Positions 51,701 to 64,000 of a stretch of 64,000 bases of DNA are shown one piece after another. The notes beneath the pieces were generated by a model. It ran no database searches. It worked only from the letters and a program-made list of their open reading frames with translations, and had not been told where the DNA came from. Every line of letters begins with the position of its first letter. Within the stretch, counting starts at the first letter, position 1. Both the position numbers and the translations under genes were made by a program. The DNA is from Casuarius casuarius (Eukaryota > Chordata > Aves > Casuariiformes > Casuariidae). The stretch covers positions 1 to 64,000 of the forward strand of contig PTFA01000411.1 in assembly GCA_003342895.1 (NCBI GenBank). Direction: 5' to 3'.

Positions 51701-54700
51701 TAGGAGAGGATCTTGCAGTTAGACTTGATCTCCATCTCCCCTTTTTTCAGGTGATGAAAGAGGAGGGTAAGAATGGGGGTAGATGGGTTCTGATCCTGCT
51801 ATTGAGAATTTTGTTAGTCTTTCAATGGCCTATAAGGCTTTCTGAAACACAAGAATAGAGCTTAAGACTTTGCTACCATAGCTGGATTGAAAGTTCATTT
51901 TAAATATGGGAAGATATTTAGAGTCCTTTAACTGATTCTTTTCTGTCTTTCACTAGATATTCTCACTACTCATTTCCATCTGTAACTAGCAGAATTCCAG
52001 TGCAGAAAAATGATGCCAATCTGATGATTCACAGACATGTTTCCTGTGTGACTAGTGACAAGCCACTAAAACTTTTATTACTCATGAGATATTTCCTCTG
52101 TTCCATTTTGCCCAAACACAGATAGAATGGAAAATTCTCTAAGATATCAAACACATATATCATAACAGGCTCCAGTTCTGTTGGAGTCCACTGGCATTCT
52201 CATATCTTCAAAGTCTTTTAGAAACATTATATTTGTATGGTAGATATACTTATAGATACACACATTAAACACTATATAGATTAAAATCAATGTATTATAA
52301 CTTAGACCATGACAGCATTTAAAATGTGAAGGGCTTTTGCCAGCACAAAAAAACATGGGTAATCTAAAACTTTCTGTAATGCTAGGCTGTTCCATGTCTT
52401 TTAAAATATATATCCTAAAAGTACTGAAAATGACAGACAGATGGTTATAAAGGATTCACTCTTTTGCTTTTTGTATTTCATTTTGGTTTTTTTGCTGGAA
52501 AAGGTTTGCAACATGTAACATGCCCATTACGTTACAGTAGTGGACAGCAAGACATATTCCCTTTATCTTAACAAATCGAGAGGTAGAGTTGTCACTGCCC
52601 CTGGCACCAAATTGTCTGCGGTACTTGATGCTTTGCAGAAAGTCTGGAAGAAATCCTCTTTGACAGTTCCAAAGTGAGTCATGTATTCTATACCAGATAG
52701 CACTGCTGCATTTACTTTGTGTTGCACAGAAGAGAAGAGCATTTCTGAGTGGTCGTAAACGTATTGTGAATTAGTGAAGACACCATTTATGGCAATACAG
52801 AAAGAATCTGCACTGGATCTTTTTAGGTATGAATTTTGTCTCCTTTGCATTTGTTTCCTGCTGGTGTGTTTCTATTCATTTCAGCAGAGCTACAGTACTG
52901 GTGAGATGTAAGCTATATGCAACTCGTGTATCTATGCTATGGGAGACCTGTCATCTACAAGGGGCAGCTGGAGGCTATTTGGGGTAACCCCCCATCTCTG
53001 GCTGTAATGGGAGCATAGACTGCCATAGACACTGGCAACAACTTCATGCAGATCCTAAATTTAGGTACCTTAATCTGAAGTCCCTTTCAAAGATTTTTTC
53101 TCATGAAGCACCAAAGCACCTGACAATGATGCACAACAAATTTAAATAAACAGCTTTATTGTTTCATCAGACTTCTTCCTCTCTCACCTCTTATTTTTTT
53201 ACTAATATTGTAAATTCAGTGGAATAGGAATCACCCTGTTTTGTAAATGAGCAATACTGATACTAAGTCCCTGGCTAGGGCTTGTAAGTGTGATCATAAT
53301 AAAATTATATTCTCTACTTTTCTGTGTTATTACAAAGTACAACATAATAATGCCTTGCATTGAACTGAACATAATAACTAGGAGAGAGACTAGGATGCCT
53401 GGACAAATAAAAATTTCAGTTGTTTTCATGCTCTTTATGCACTTTCATGAATTTTCCAGCAAAGTATTCAGTAACAGAAATGCCAGCAGACGTTGCTAAC
53501 TGTCAGTAAATCCTGGAAAGTATTAACAGAAAATATTTCTAATCCCATTTTACGGAGGAGGAAAGTAAAGTATACAGAATCTAGATATTCATGAAAATTC
53601 ACCCAAGGAGCCGATAGCAGGACTGAGAACTGAGCCAATACCTCCTCTTTCCTGTAACAGCTTCAAGGTTTCTTTCCTTCTCTCCCTTCCAGTATGGGGA
53701 ATCTGTCTGCTGATGGACACCTGACTAATCGACAAGAGTCATCTTGAGCACAGAGTTTCAGATAACCGAGAACGCAAAACAGGAAAGGAGTAATTTTTCC
53801 ACCAAAAAGGGAAGAAATGAAGGTCATTCTTGTCCCTGCAAATTCTTCAGTTTTCAGTAACCACAGCCGCAGACACCTTTCCCTGTTAAAACTGAGCAGC
53901 AGCTCGTCAAATTGATTGGTTTGCACCACAAATCTCACAGATAGATAAAAGGAATGAAATCTGCTGAAACGAAATGGGAATACCATCTCAGAAGACAAAG
54001 GTAATGTAGCTAATGAAATTCAAAGTCAAAGTGCAACTCTTTGAGTGCCTGACAAAAAGAACAGTGTATTAAATGCAGTGTGCAGATGAAAAATCTTTTG
54101 GAGCCTGTGGTTTTTAGATCAACCCTACTGGCGCAATATGAGTAAAGATTTCTTAGAACACATTCTGGTCATGATTTTTATAATCATAAAATGCAGTTTT
54201 GAATTAAGAATTTTTCATGCACTTGCTGATTCTAAAATCGGTAGGAATTGTCCAATAAATCAGCCTTTACATAGTCCAAGACAGAGTTTTGTGTTGAAAT
54301 TCCTACAGCTAGCCCATAACATGTTTTTAAGCTTCAGTGCATTTTTCACAAAATGTACAAACCTGTGTTAAAAAACTAAAGTAATGAAGAATTCATCGTA
54401 TGTATACTTAAGTATTTCTATGACTTATGACACTCAATGATAAAAATTTGCATGGAATTTTTAGTGTGAATTTCTCTCTGTTTTCTATCATTAGAACTTC
54501 CTATGTTTTTATGACTAATTCAAGAAACTTCAGTCTTAGAAATTCATGTGTGGAATTTGATTAGGTCACGTCTTTGTCATGTGGATAAACAATAGCTCAG
54601 ACATCAAGTTTTTCAAATCTCAGACATTTCTTACATCTCTTTTATGAGTGCTTTCCAATTTTATTTTAAGTTCTCTGAAATTTGGGCACTACGTCAGAAC

Positions 54701-55169
54701 ACAGCTTTGCAGGAATGATCTAAGTAGCCTTTTTGATACATTTTCTAGATAACAAAGTTATTACCTAGAAAAATTGACTCTCATTCTTTCTGCAAAAGTA
54801 TGATTTCCGCAATCTGTAAAGATGCATCAGTTCAGCCCCCCAAACTGAGAAATAATTGATATCATTTACTTATTGGAAGTACTCAGCTTGTAGGACGTCT
54901 AGGTCAACACGGTTCTACCAAGTTTTGTGAATGAAAAATTTGAAGTTACTCCCAAACATAGACTTTCCCTTGTGACGTGCCACCAGAGGGGCTTCCAGGA
55001 TTATTTCCTACTCTGGGGTTAGTTGTACTGAACTCAAGAGATCATCATTTGTCAAGTGTGCGAATTTATTGGAGCTAAGAGCTATTAAAGCTAACAGCAT
55101 AGCAAAGCTAGAAATAAAACACAACTGAAAATATATATACATATCAGAGCTTTACAGTTCAATCGTGGG
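42701..55169. other. AT-rich unique region, no gene seen
   Basis: No recognisable exon, RNA gene or transposon in about 12.5 kb. Small tracts include an AT dinucleotide run at about 43807-43819 and A-runs near 43177 and 44748. Open frames up to 119 codons (48778-49137) have no family features and no splice or expression context that I can support. Confidence 0.5.
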
Positions 55170-55860
55170 TGCACAATGTGATGACCACTCTCGCCCTTCC
55201 CTTGGGGGCCACGCCTCTGGTCTAGTTTTCCCCAGTTTCCCTAACAGCAGGTGGATGGTATAGCGACCATTCTTGCCCCTTATGGGACACCCTTCTGGTC
55301 TAATTTTCTCTGTTTCTCCTCACCACACTAGTGACATCAGGGGCATCCCCACTGATGTCTGGGTCCTCAAGTCCGCAGGCCAGCAAACCATGGGTCCGAG
55401 TCCACACACATGTATGTGGCTTACTCCCTTTCATACCCAGCCAGGACAACGCCAGCCCACAGCCATACCAAGGCCACATGGCTCCAGTCAATACCAGTGT
55501 GCACATCAGCAGGTCACCTCGTGCTCAGCCCCAACACTGCTCAGCAGGTAACCACGCACCCATTAGCAGGTCATTCTGTGGGGAAGGGCTCCACAGCGCC
55601 GAGATGTCTATGGTGTGGGTCTGCGGTGTCACTTCTCCTTCGTCTGGGTTTGTCAGTTCTGGAGTTGTTAGATGGTGTGCCCCTAGGCTGCAGCAACCCC
55701 ACAGTGTGGTGGCACTGGCCGTGATGCATCCAAGGTTTATTTCCTCTTGCGGAGCATCCCAGAGCAAACTCCTCTTCTATGGGCTGCACCATCCAGAGCC
55801 CCACGCTTGCCTGGGTGGTGTGTGTCATGCCTATGAAATTACTATCATATTTTGGCCTTC
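55050..55860 (-). mobile_element. Possible old antisense LTR element in an isolated GC-rich block
   Basis: On the minus strand the sequence runs GC-rich for about 650 bases, then ends in CCAATAAATTCGCACACTTGACA (complement of 55050-55072): AATAAA followed closely by a CA end, as at an LTR 3' end. I could not find a matching TG start or a target duplication at the other side, so the left and right limits are guesses. The 180-codon plus-strand frame at 55331-55873 and its overlapping minus-strand frames have no recognisable domain. Confidence 0.3.
55183..55344. repeat. Imperfect 81-bp tandem duplication
   Basis: GACCACTCTCGCCCTT...CTCTGGTCTAGTTTTC (from 55183) is repeated as GACCATTCTTGCCCCTT...TTCTGGTCTAATTTTC (from 55264). 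The two copies are clearly diverged. Confidence 0.75.
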
Positions 55861-55873
55861 GTCATCCCTTTAA

Positions 55874-58800
55874 TTTTGTACCTTTTTATTTTTGGCCGTG
55901 TGTGAATCAGTTTTGTATCAAAAAAAAGAATCTTGAAATGATGCATCAGCAGCAAATTTTGAAACCTCAGGTTAAAAAAAAAACAAACGAATCCCCAGGA
56001 AAACAGGAAAAAAATCCTATCAAATTGAATTATTTTCCTGTTTCAGTATAACCAGGTTAATCTTTTTATTTTTTCATTGGTTGAGTTATGGAACAAATGA
56101 AGGACTTATCGTGCCCAAATCTTACAGCTTGCTGACCCAATTTTTAGCCTCAAAATAATGGCTGAAATTCACTGTTTTCACCATATCTGAATTTTATCTG
56201 ACCTCTAACCTGAATTATACACATTTCAATCATAAGCCCTCTAAAACATGCAGCTTCAGAGATTCAGTCCTGTCTCTAGCTACAGTGGAATTTCTGGACA
56301 CAGAGTTGAAGTGGAATTTGCTCCAATGTTTAATCAATTGTACATGCTATGTATTGTGTCATATACTGCTCTGCTATATTAGTCCTTGGACAGATAAAAC
56401 AATAGGATTTAATTTCCCTCCAGTGTGTCATGGTCAAACAGAGTCAGCTGTTTAAGATAAGAATTAGGGAAGATTAATGCCAAGAATGAAACAAGACTAG
56501 GGATTACTAATCAGGGCTTTTTATAGCACAATTTCATGATGCTTTCAAGAGCCAATGGGAGATGATCTCCAAGTGGCAGAATTAATAGCCATAAGATGTT
56601 CTTGCAGAAAAAAAAAAAAGAGAGAGAGATTAAAAAAAAAAGGAATATATCACTTGGGGCACTATAATGCAAAAACACAAGCTTGCTTGCAATGCCATAC
56701 AGGGATGACATTGTTATCCGGGGACAGGTTGACCAATGTTATCTTTCATTAGTGTGAGTAGTGGACATAAAGACATATGAGTGATTCCAAGGAAGCTCCC
56801 AAATCTGAGTTGGAATTTTGCTCCCCAATCTGGTTTGGCTCAGCTTCCATTTTATAATATGCACAGATCCAGTCCAAGTTGCCTCAGGACACTTAGTGTG
56901 CTGCAGTGGGTTTTTTTTTTCCTTTTTTGTATATTTTTTAGTGAAGATGAAGATATTCTGACCTACTCAGATTACCACCTCACAGTCTGAAATTTCCATC
57001 CCTAGAACTCACCTATGGCTATAAGTATGAATTCAGAAGCTCAGCAAGTAAAAAGTGCCTTTAATCCACTGAATTCTGTGGAATGAAGGACTTGACTGAT
57101 AACATCCATTCTTGCTTATCTTTGTATAGCTCTGCAGAGTACCTTTCCCTAGGTGAGTCCAACAGGGTCTTACTTCTCCAGCCACCTATCAAGGTCTTTT
57201 CTCGTTTCTATACAGCCAACAGGCTGACTCAATGCTTCTAGTCACCTAAGCTCTTCCTGTGTCCTTTCTTCTGTGTCCTCTCCCTCTGTCTTCTCTTTTA
57301 TGGTTTTCCATACAGATGCTACAAAGGAAGCCAGCATCAAGTCCCTCAATGAGGAAGCCAGCCATAAGAGGTTTGTCAAGGGGCTCTTTTCTGAAAGATC
57401 TCATTCTCCTGTGGGCTTCTCAGAGTTAGGTTTGAAAATCGCCAGCCTTGGAAATAAGAACAATACTTTTCCCTCAAATTATATAACCCAGCTCAGATGA
57501 AATGAAAACAGCCTGCTGACCAACATTTTTAATTCATAGGTGATTTAAGAAAAGCCGTAATGTTAAGTAGGGGTTTGCTTTCTGCCATTTATTTTTATGC
57601 TGTACCTTTTTGAACAGACTGCACCCACTAAGCCATGTGAATCATATAATTATGATTAGCCCTCCCAATAGTCCTATCAGAAATGAAGGTTTATGCAGAG
57701 AGTATACGATAACCATTTATTATTTTCCTTCAGCTCACTTAGCTGTGAATTTTTATGGGAGGTATTTAAATAAGTGTTCCACTTGGAAAAGATGACTGGC
57801 TGAAAAAAAACGAAAATGAAGGAAGCTCAGAGGGTTTTATTAGAATTAGGTTCTAACTATTGTACTGCCAAGAAAACAGTTTTGTATACTCTTGTACATC
57901 ATGTTGTCTTTAATCAAGATCAGATTGTACAGACTGTAACACAGACAGGATGTGATAGGTAATTTGAGGCAATGATACAATGCATATAGGTAATAACCAC
58001 ATTAATAAAATACAAAATTAGCACAACGTTTCCTTTCTTCTGTGGGTTTCTGTTTCATATCTTCTCCTTTGTCAGTATCCTTTAGGTTAAAAGACCTCTG
58101 AGGCAGAGATTTTTTTTCCCTTTTATCTGTAGAATAATAGTTCAACCAAGCACAACTTCAATTCTTTGCTTTTGGGCTCAAGCTCTTATGGGTTTTTGTG
58201 TGTTCTTTACCACTTTAGGGATGGTTGAAAACATTGGTATTGATTGTTTCCGTGATTTTTTTTTCTATAAAGTTGAGATTTTTGTGCACTTTTTCATCAT
58301 GGTGTGTAAAGGTTACAGTTTTAACACTGATCCTTTTTATTTTATACTTCATTTGTATTAGAAAAAAAGCATTCTATAATTTTTGTATTTTAAGAAAAGA
58401 AGAGAGATATTTCTTTTTCCCACTTGAATAAAATAAACTGAAGTTTAAAATGAAGGTATTGGAATTCCTCTAGCATGAAACAAAAAATATTTGGGAAAAT
58501 ATATTCCTTCTCAAACACTAAAAACTTTTTTTAAAAAATCACCTTTCTCTTTCATTCTATACTCTGCTCTGGCATCTTTAACAGAGATGAATGAAGACAA
58601 TTTTCTTCTGTAACTTCCAAAAGTTCTGATTTTTCTTTCTTTCTATTCAGAAACAGATTGAAACAAAAAAAGTCAAAATTTCCTATGACACAATATTTCA
58701 AAAAATCATTTGGGGCTAATCAAAACATTCATGTTTTGATTTTATTCCCATAAGACGTTTTGAAATGAAAAATCAAAACGTTCTTCTAAAAAATCAAGAT

Positions 58801-61800
58801 GAGATTTTTTTCAGCAGTTCTGAAGCACTTCATCAAGCTTGTCATTGTTGCTTTTGATTCTCAAAATAAATTTCCTCACCTCACAGACATGAGAACTGCT
58901 TAACTGGTGCACATTGGTGCCCACAGGAGGGAGCAATATGTGTAAGGTTAGTTTCAATTGTCATGGTTTTCCTGTAGCTTCATTCATATCCAAACAAAGT
59001 TTTTAAGCACAGGATTAGTTTTAAATTCATGTTCAAATATCCCTATTTAGCAAGTATTTAAGCACGTGCTTACCTTTTCCTGACTTCAGGAATACATAAA
59101 TATGTGCTTCAATACTTTGCTGAATAGCGAGACATTTAAATTCCTCACCAGCTTGTTGAAGAACTGGGGCCTCAAGCTTTTGATAAGGATGCACAGATAT
59201 AAGACGAAAGAGTATCAACCATCATCAAAAGCTCAGACTTTTCATTTCATTGCTATCACATGAAAGAACATGCTTGAGAAAGATCTATATCAGGTTAACT
59301 ACTTCAATGGTGAGATGATACTGATGTAGCACTATCTATCCTCATCAGTTACACACGGCCTGAATTGATTTACAATGCACTGCATGGATTCTTTTACAAA
59401 CCATCAGCTCTTTGACGGGGATTTAAAAACTGGGTCAGTTCCTAAAGAAAAAAAAATGTAAAAGATAATTTTTTTAAAAAAAGGGGATTTGCTAAAGCTA
59501 ATGTAAAAGTAAGAATAGGTTATATGTTTAGCAAAAGAGATTTCCTAGGCAAAATCTTATGATCAGCTTAGTGATATTTTTTATTCTTTTCCCATGAAAG
59601 CTTTTGTCCATAAAAAAGGGAGAGAAGATAAAAGAAAGGAACATGCATCCAGTGTGGGAAAGTACTCTGTGTCAGGGTCACTGCATGTTGGCTTTACTCT
59701 TATACTCTTCTGTAGATATTCAACATAGAGTACCTACAGTGATAGGATATTGGGTTAGGTCTCATGTTCTTACCAAATGAAACACAAAGGACAGGAGATA
59801 TCTTACATGTTTCATTATGAAGCATGTTCTTCAACCTTGTTTCCATTTTTTCATTTTAAAGCAATTCTGAGAGAGGTTTTTTTTTTTTTTTTTTAATTTA
59901 AAGCCTGAATTTTCCTTGTGTACACACAAAAAACATGCTGCAACAGTCAAGTGACAAGGTCTTCTCATCCTGCACCACCTGGGAGCCGCGTTCTGCCAGT
60001 GCAATTTAAGCTGCCTGGAGGGTCGACATCAGGAGCTGAAGGATTGCCCATACAGAAGAAAGACCTTGGCTCAAATGTGCTTGCCCTGTTTCCAGCAGTT
60101 CAGTTTCAGTTCAGCCGTTTGTGCCACTGGAAGAGTCTTCTGACACAACAGGGACTGATGGATGTGGAGCCTCTCTTCAAACTCTGAAACTGCTGTGATA
60201 ATCATTCTGTTAACACCTTACATGAGCAGGCAGGCACTGTAAAGGTCAAGCATGTTCGTTTACAAGAGATGATGAACTGCTGGGGAGCTCTGAGAAAAAC
60301 AAACGGTGAAGCAATTAGAGACAGTCAAGAATTTTTTGATGATACTTTTGCCAAAAAATGTTGAGTGATCCAAAATAATGATCCTTTTTCTGCAGGCAAG
60401 GGTCATTTTAAGTGAATTTCTTTACCTGAAGAAACACGGGAATAAAAGTTATAAAATTCCCAGTGTCTTATTTAACTGTTAGTAGGCAAGGCTTAAATAT
60501 ACTGTAGAGGGAAGGCCCCAAGTCTGTAGCTCTTAGATAACCAGTCAAGAAATGAGCTTTGCTTTAAATGTTCCACAAAAAGATAATCAACTCCAACAGT
60601 TGCTACTGTTCCTTCAAATGTTTATGCATTATTTAGACCCCAGCCCACACTTTCTGCTCCTTTTCACTTTAATTCCTTTCCATTCAGTTTCTTTAGAGTG
60701 TGTGCTGTCTGAAATATGCTTATAGGAACAAAGAACTCAGCATACTGGAAAAGCAAGTCCCATACCCCAATTCGAACCAGATCTGGCCACTACCAGAGGT
60801 TTCAAAGGAAGCTTTAACAACCTTCACTTTAAAAATGGGATAACATGGCCCACATCAGTTTCCTTTACATTCTCTAATAGTTTGCGGTTATTTTAAACCC
60901 TGAAGTGCATGATTTAACAGAATTTTTAGTCATAGTTATTCTTGGTATCCATGTATTCTTCATATCTAAACTATTTTTGAAACTTGCTAAATTCCCCATC
61001 TCAACAGCTTATTTTGATAATGACTGCACCGTCTATGCCTTGTGAGGAAAATATTTCTTGTATCCTTTGTGAATTTACCTTGAATGGTCTTTGTTTCTTC
61101 ATCATGTCCCTATTCTTATCAGCTATTTTATTGTCAGCATCTGGTTTCTTTTTATCAGCAAAGACCATAAAGCTGTAAGAACATCCATGAATCAGGACAA
61201 AGACCTGATTAGCCCAGCAACTGGCTCTAGTAGTGGTCAACACAGAAGAGTAAGTGATACTTATGCAGTATCTTCAAGCCTGTAGTAATCTTCAGCACAT
61301 GGCAATGTCTTTTCTTTTGTTCTGGGGATTTTCTTCCATATATTTGTTCAGTTCACTTTTAACTCATATAAATTTTTTATCATCTACAATATTCTGAGTT
61401 TCACAAGTTATGTTAACTATCACACTGTTTTGATTTTCCAAACCTGCCCCTGCTAGTTCCATTTAAATCCCTCCAGTTCTTGTATTGGAAGAGAAAGTGA
61501 ATAATGATCACCTTTTGGCCTGCTCCATGACTCTAATTTTACAGGCTTCTGACATATCTCCCTCAGTGCCAAGTCAAGGCTTGTGCAGACCTGCATGGAG
61601 CATTCCTGCTTGCTAGTTAAACAGAGCCTCCTGGACTGCTCTCGCACCCACCCAGGATGGCATGGGGTCACCTGAAAACCCCAGAGCAGCATCCATATAT
61701 TAGTATGTGCCTCCTTCGTGCCAGTTAGCTTTGCTAAGACTCAGAATATATTTGCTTCTTTAGACACCGTGTATTGTTCCTCGTATCCCAATCAGAGGTA

Positions 61801-64000
61801 AAGCAGATGTCTTCACACGAAGGTATAACCCGAAAGAAGTCTCTCTGAGAAAAGGACAAACCCTCCATTCCTCCTTCATGATAGTATTTTGAAGAATTGT
61901 TTCTAAAGAAAAAGAAAAAATATATATTTCTCTGGGCATCTTTTAACCTCTGATAATTGGAGATGTTTTGGGAGGGTATGTGGCAAATGTTTTCCCTTTC
62001 AACAGATCAACAAGTTATTACTTTCTTCTATAAATACGCAAGAAACATCACAGCCATTGAAAAATATTGACTGTTTTATTTTTCTCTAGTCTTGACATTA
62101 AGGTTTAGTGAACAAAACTACCTGCCAAAGAATTGAGGTCTGTTCTTGACTGACTGACTAAATGACTTTGGGCTACCTTGTGCCTTGGCCGCCTGCCTAT
62201 AATGCGGTAAACCATTCCTGAAAGACAAGCACCTCTTTAGGCATTTTTCATTCTTTGCTTCACTAAGTTTTAGAATTTGCAGATGTGATGATTGGATGTA
62301 TCCAATTATACATCAATAGATTAGTGAATCTGATACGCTGAAAGATTTTTAACTCCAACCCTTCACTTTTTTTTCCATTCTACCTCATAATAAAAAGTGA
62401 ATTTTGAGGTTAGTACTTGTAATACGGAAAAAAAACACCAAAAACAAGAATTCTTTGTTCAGGTAAAGCTGAGGATTTTTTCAATTCTTTTGGATGAAAA
62501 GAAAAATTCAGAATATTTTTTGCCTAAACTTAAAATGACTTGCATGATTTTAAATAAATCCTTTAATTTCACTTTTGTCTATATTTAAAAATTATTTCAA
62601 ATTTTAAAACAGAAAGTGCAGGTTTGTTACTACAGAATTGACAGATTTTCTCTAAGAAATGTTGAAAGTAACATTTTCATGTTTCCATTCTAAAATATTT
62701 CACTTAATATTAGACACAAATGTCAAAATGAAATAATTCATATTGTAGTTTCCCTCCCTCTTTATTTTAAGCTTGACATTATTTATCAGCAGATTCTTTT
62801 TCACCCACCATCCACTCCAAATTCCACCTACTATTAAATCTTCTGTTCCTCAAATGTATACTGATCTCATTGAGGCTATCCTGTAATTAACAGAATTGGT
62901 TCATCAAGCCCTGGACTTTCAGGCTCTATATTATATGACACTCCTGGTACTTTGAATGCCACAGATTGGAAATCTATCAAAGTAGTATGGTAGTTTTACT
63001 GTTGTACTGAGCGGAGCACACACAACAACAGGAAACCCGAGGAACTCTCCGACTTCAGTCATTTGCATCAGTTTCAGCCATCACAGACACTGATAATCTT
63101 TTATTGCTGTTTTAGTGAATGACCAGCTATTTTCTTCAGTTGAAAAATCCAATTTAAAACTCATCTGGGAATACTGTTATCCTTTAAGCTACATATGAGT
63201 GAGTAAGAAAGCAAGAAAAGACTACTTGACCAGGGACAAAAGTAAATGGGTTATTCTTCAAGTAATCCATTCACTGTTCAATTTTAGGGTGAGTTCTGAC
63301 TAAATCAGGACAGAAGGAGAAGGGCTGAATGGGGTCTAAAACACCACCATCTGCATAGCAATGTTTCTAAAACAACCATTTCATAAGCATTTTCCAGCTG
63401 CTGGACAAAATCCATGCTAGTCATTTCTCAAGGGATTTGTTTCCAGAAATACTGCTTTTGGTACGTACCGTTCCAGTTCTTTCTTTCTGACCTTGCATAT
63501 TTGGGGATCTCTGGCATATACTATAACATAAAATAAATATTTCTCCCACTGCAATTTCTGTCTGCTTCAGATTTTGTATTTTTTTTGAAAAACTGTACAG
63601 TAAAAGATTTTTCCTCCCCAATTTTATTTTAACAACCTCTAGTTTGTCAGTGTGTGTCTTGTAATACAACTCCTTCCAGTTTCTGTTATTTCAGGTAAAT
63701 TCATAATTTTTGTTCCTCTTTATAGGGTCATTCAGGCCTTTGAATTCTGAAGAAGGTTTATGACACTCATTTGAGGAGTTATTAAATCTTATGATTTCTC
63801 CTTTTCCTTGTCTCCTATGACTTTTTAAATGACTGCTCTGTGTGGAGGAGCCTCCTATGACACCAGAAGGCGGTTGCCACATCAGCAAGATGCCAATGCC
63901 TGACCAATCCTTTGGCTGTTCAGCTTCCAGTTCAAAGCAACCTCGCTCGCAAGCAGCAGGCAGATCTCTGAATTCAAGCTCTTATCCTTCAGCCTTTGAT
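55874..64000. other. AT-rich unique region to the right edge, no gene seen
   Basis: No exon, RNA gene or transposon is recognised. Low-complexity runs: A-rich/AG stretch at about 56609-56650, T-run at about 56911-56920 and T-run of about 18 at 59877-59894. Frames at 59918-60187 and 61001-61285 have no domain. Confidence 0.5.

Noticed and set aside
54891..54930. GGTCAACACGGTTCTACCAA, resembling part of a common amniote repeat
   Set aside because: Match too short and too degraded to call.
55050..55335. Complete short LTR from TGTCAAG to CTAGTGACA
   Set aside because: The flanking bases do not form a target duplication, so the end is not supported.
55331..55873. 180-codon plus-strand frame, the longest outside the transposons
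   Set aside because: GC-rich block with overlapping frames on both strands, no domain and no splice context; chance open frame is the simplest explanation.
1..64000. CRISPR arrays, operons, phage or plasmid systems
   Set aside because: No regularly spaced identical repeats and no prokaryotic-type dense coding; the sequence is vertebrate.

Overview
This is vertebrate nuclear DNA, most likely from a bird; a crocodilian or turtle cannot be excluded. The grounds are a truncated CR1 LINE with a typical 3' end, LTR retroviral insertions with 5-bp target duplications, an AT-rich background with few repeats, and only short spurious reading frames elsewhere. I found no host gene exon, no RNA gene and no CRISPR or bacterial-type system. 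The window reads as intergenic or deep intronic sequence.

Layout. 1-625 is GC-rich and holds a decayed minisatellite of about 40-43 bp period. 2752-6984 is a complete two-LTR endogenous retrovirus (ERV) with identical-length 422-bp LTRs, a primer-binding site, a polypurine tract and a perfect 5-bp target duplication. Its interior is gutted: gag is in several frames, protease runs directly into the end of reverse transcriptase, most of pol is missing and env is broken. 8693-9467 is an antisense solo LTR of another ERV family, also with a perfect 5-bp duplication. 21804-22200 holds a palindrome and an inverted-repeat element resembling a widespread amniote repeat. 29491-29592 is a 102-bp pyrimidine tract. 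32249-33524 is the 3' part of a CR1 LINE on the minus strand, with a mutated polymerase active site. 55170-55830 is an isolated GC-rich block with an internal 81-bp duplication, possibly an old antisense LTR. The rest is unique AT-rich sequence with short mononucleotide runs.

Nothing here looks like an undescribed functional system. The most informative locus is the young-looking but heavily deleted ERV. Its near-identical LTRs next to a wrecked interior suggest that an already defective copy was mobilised in trans, or that it was damaged soon after insertion.
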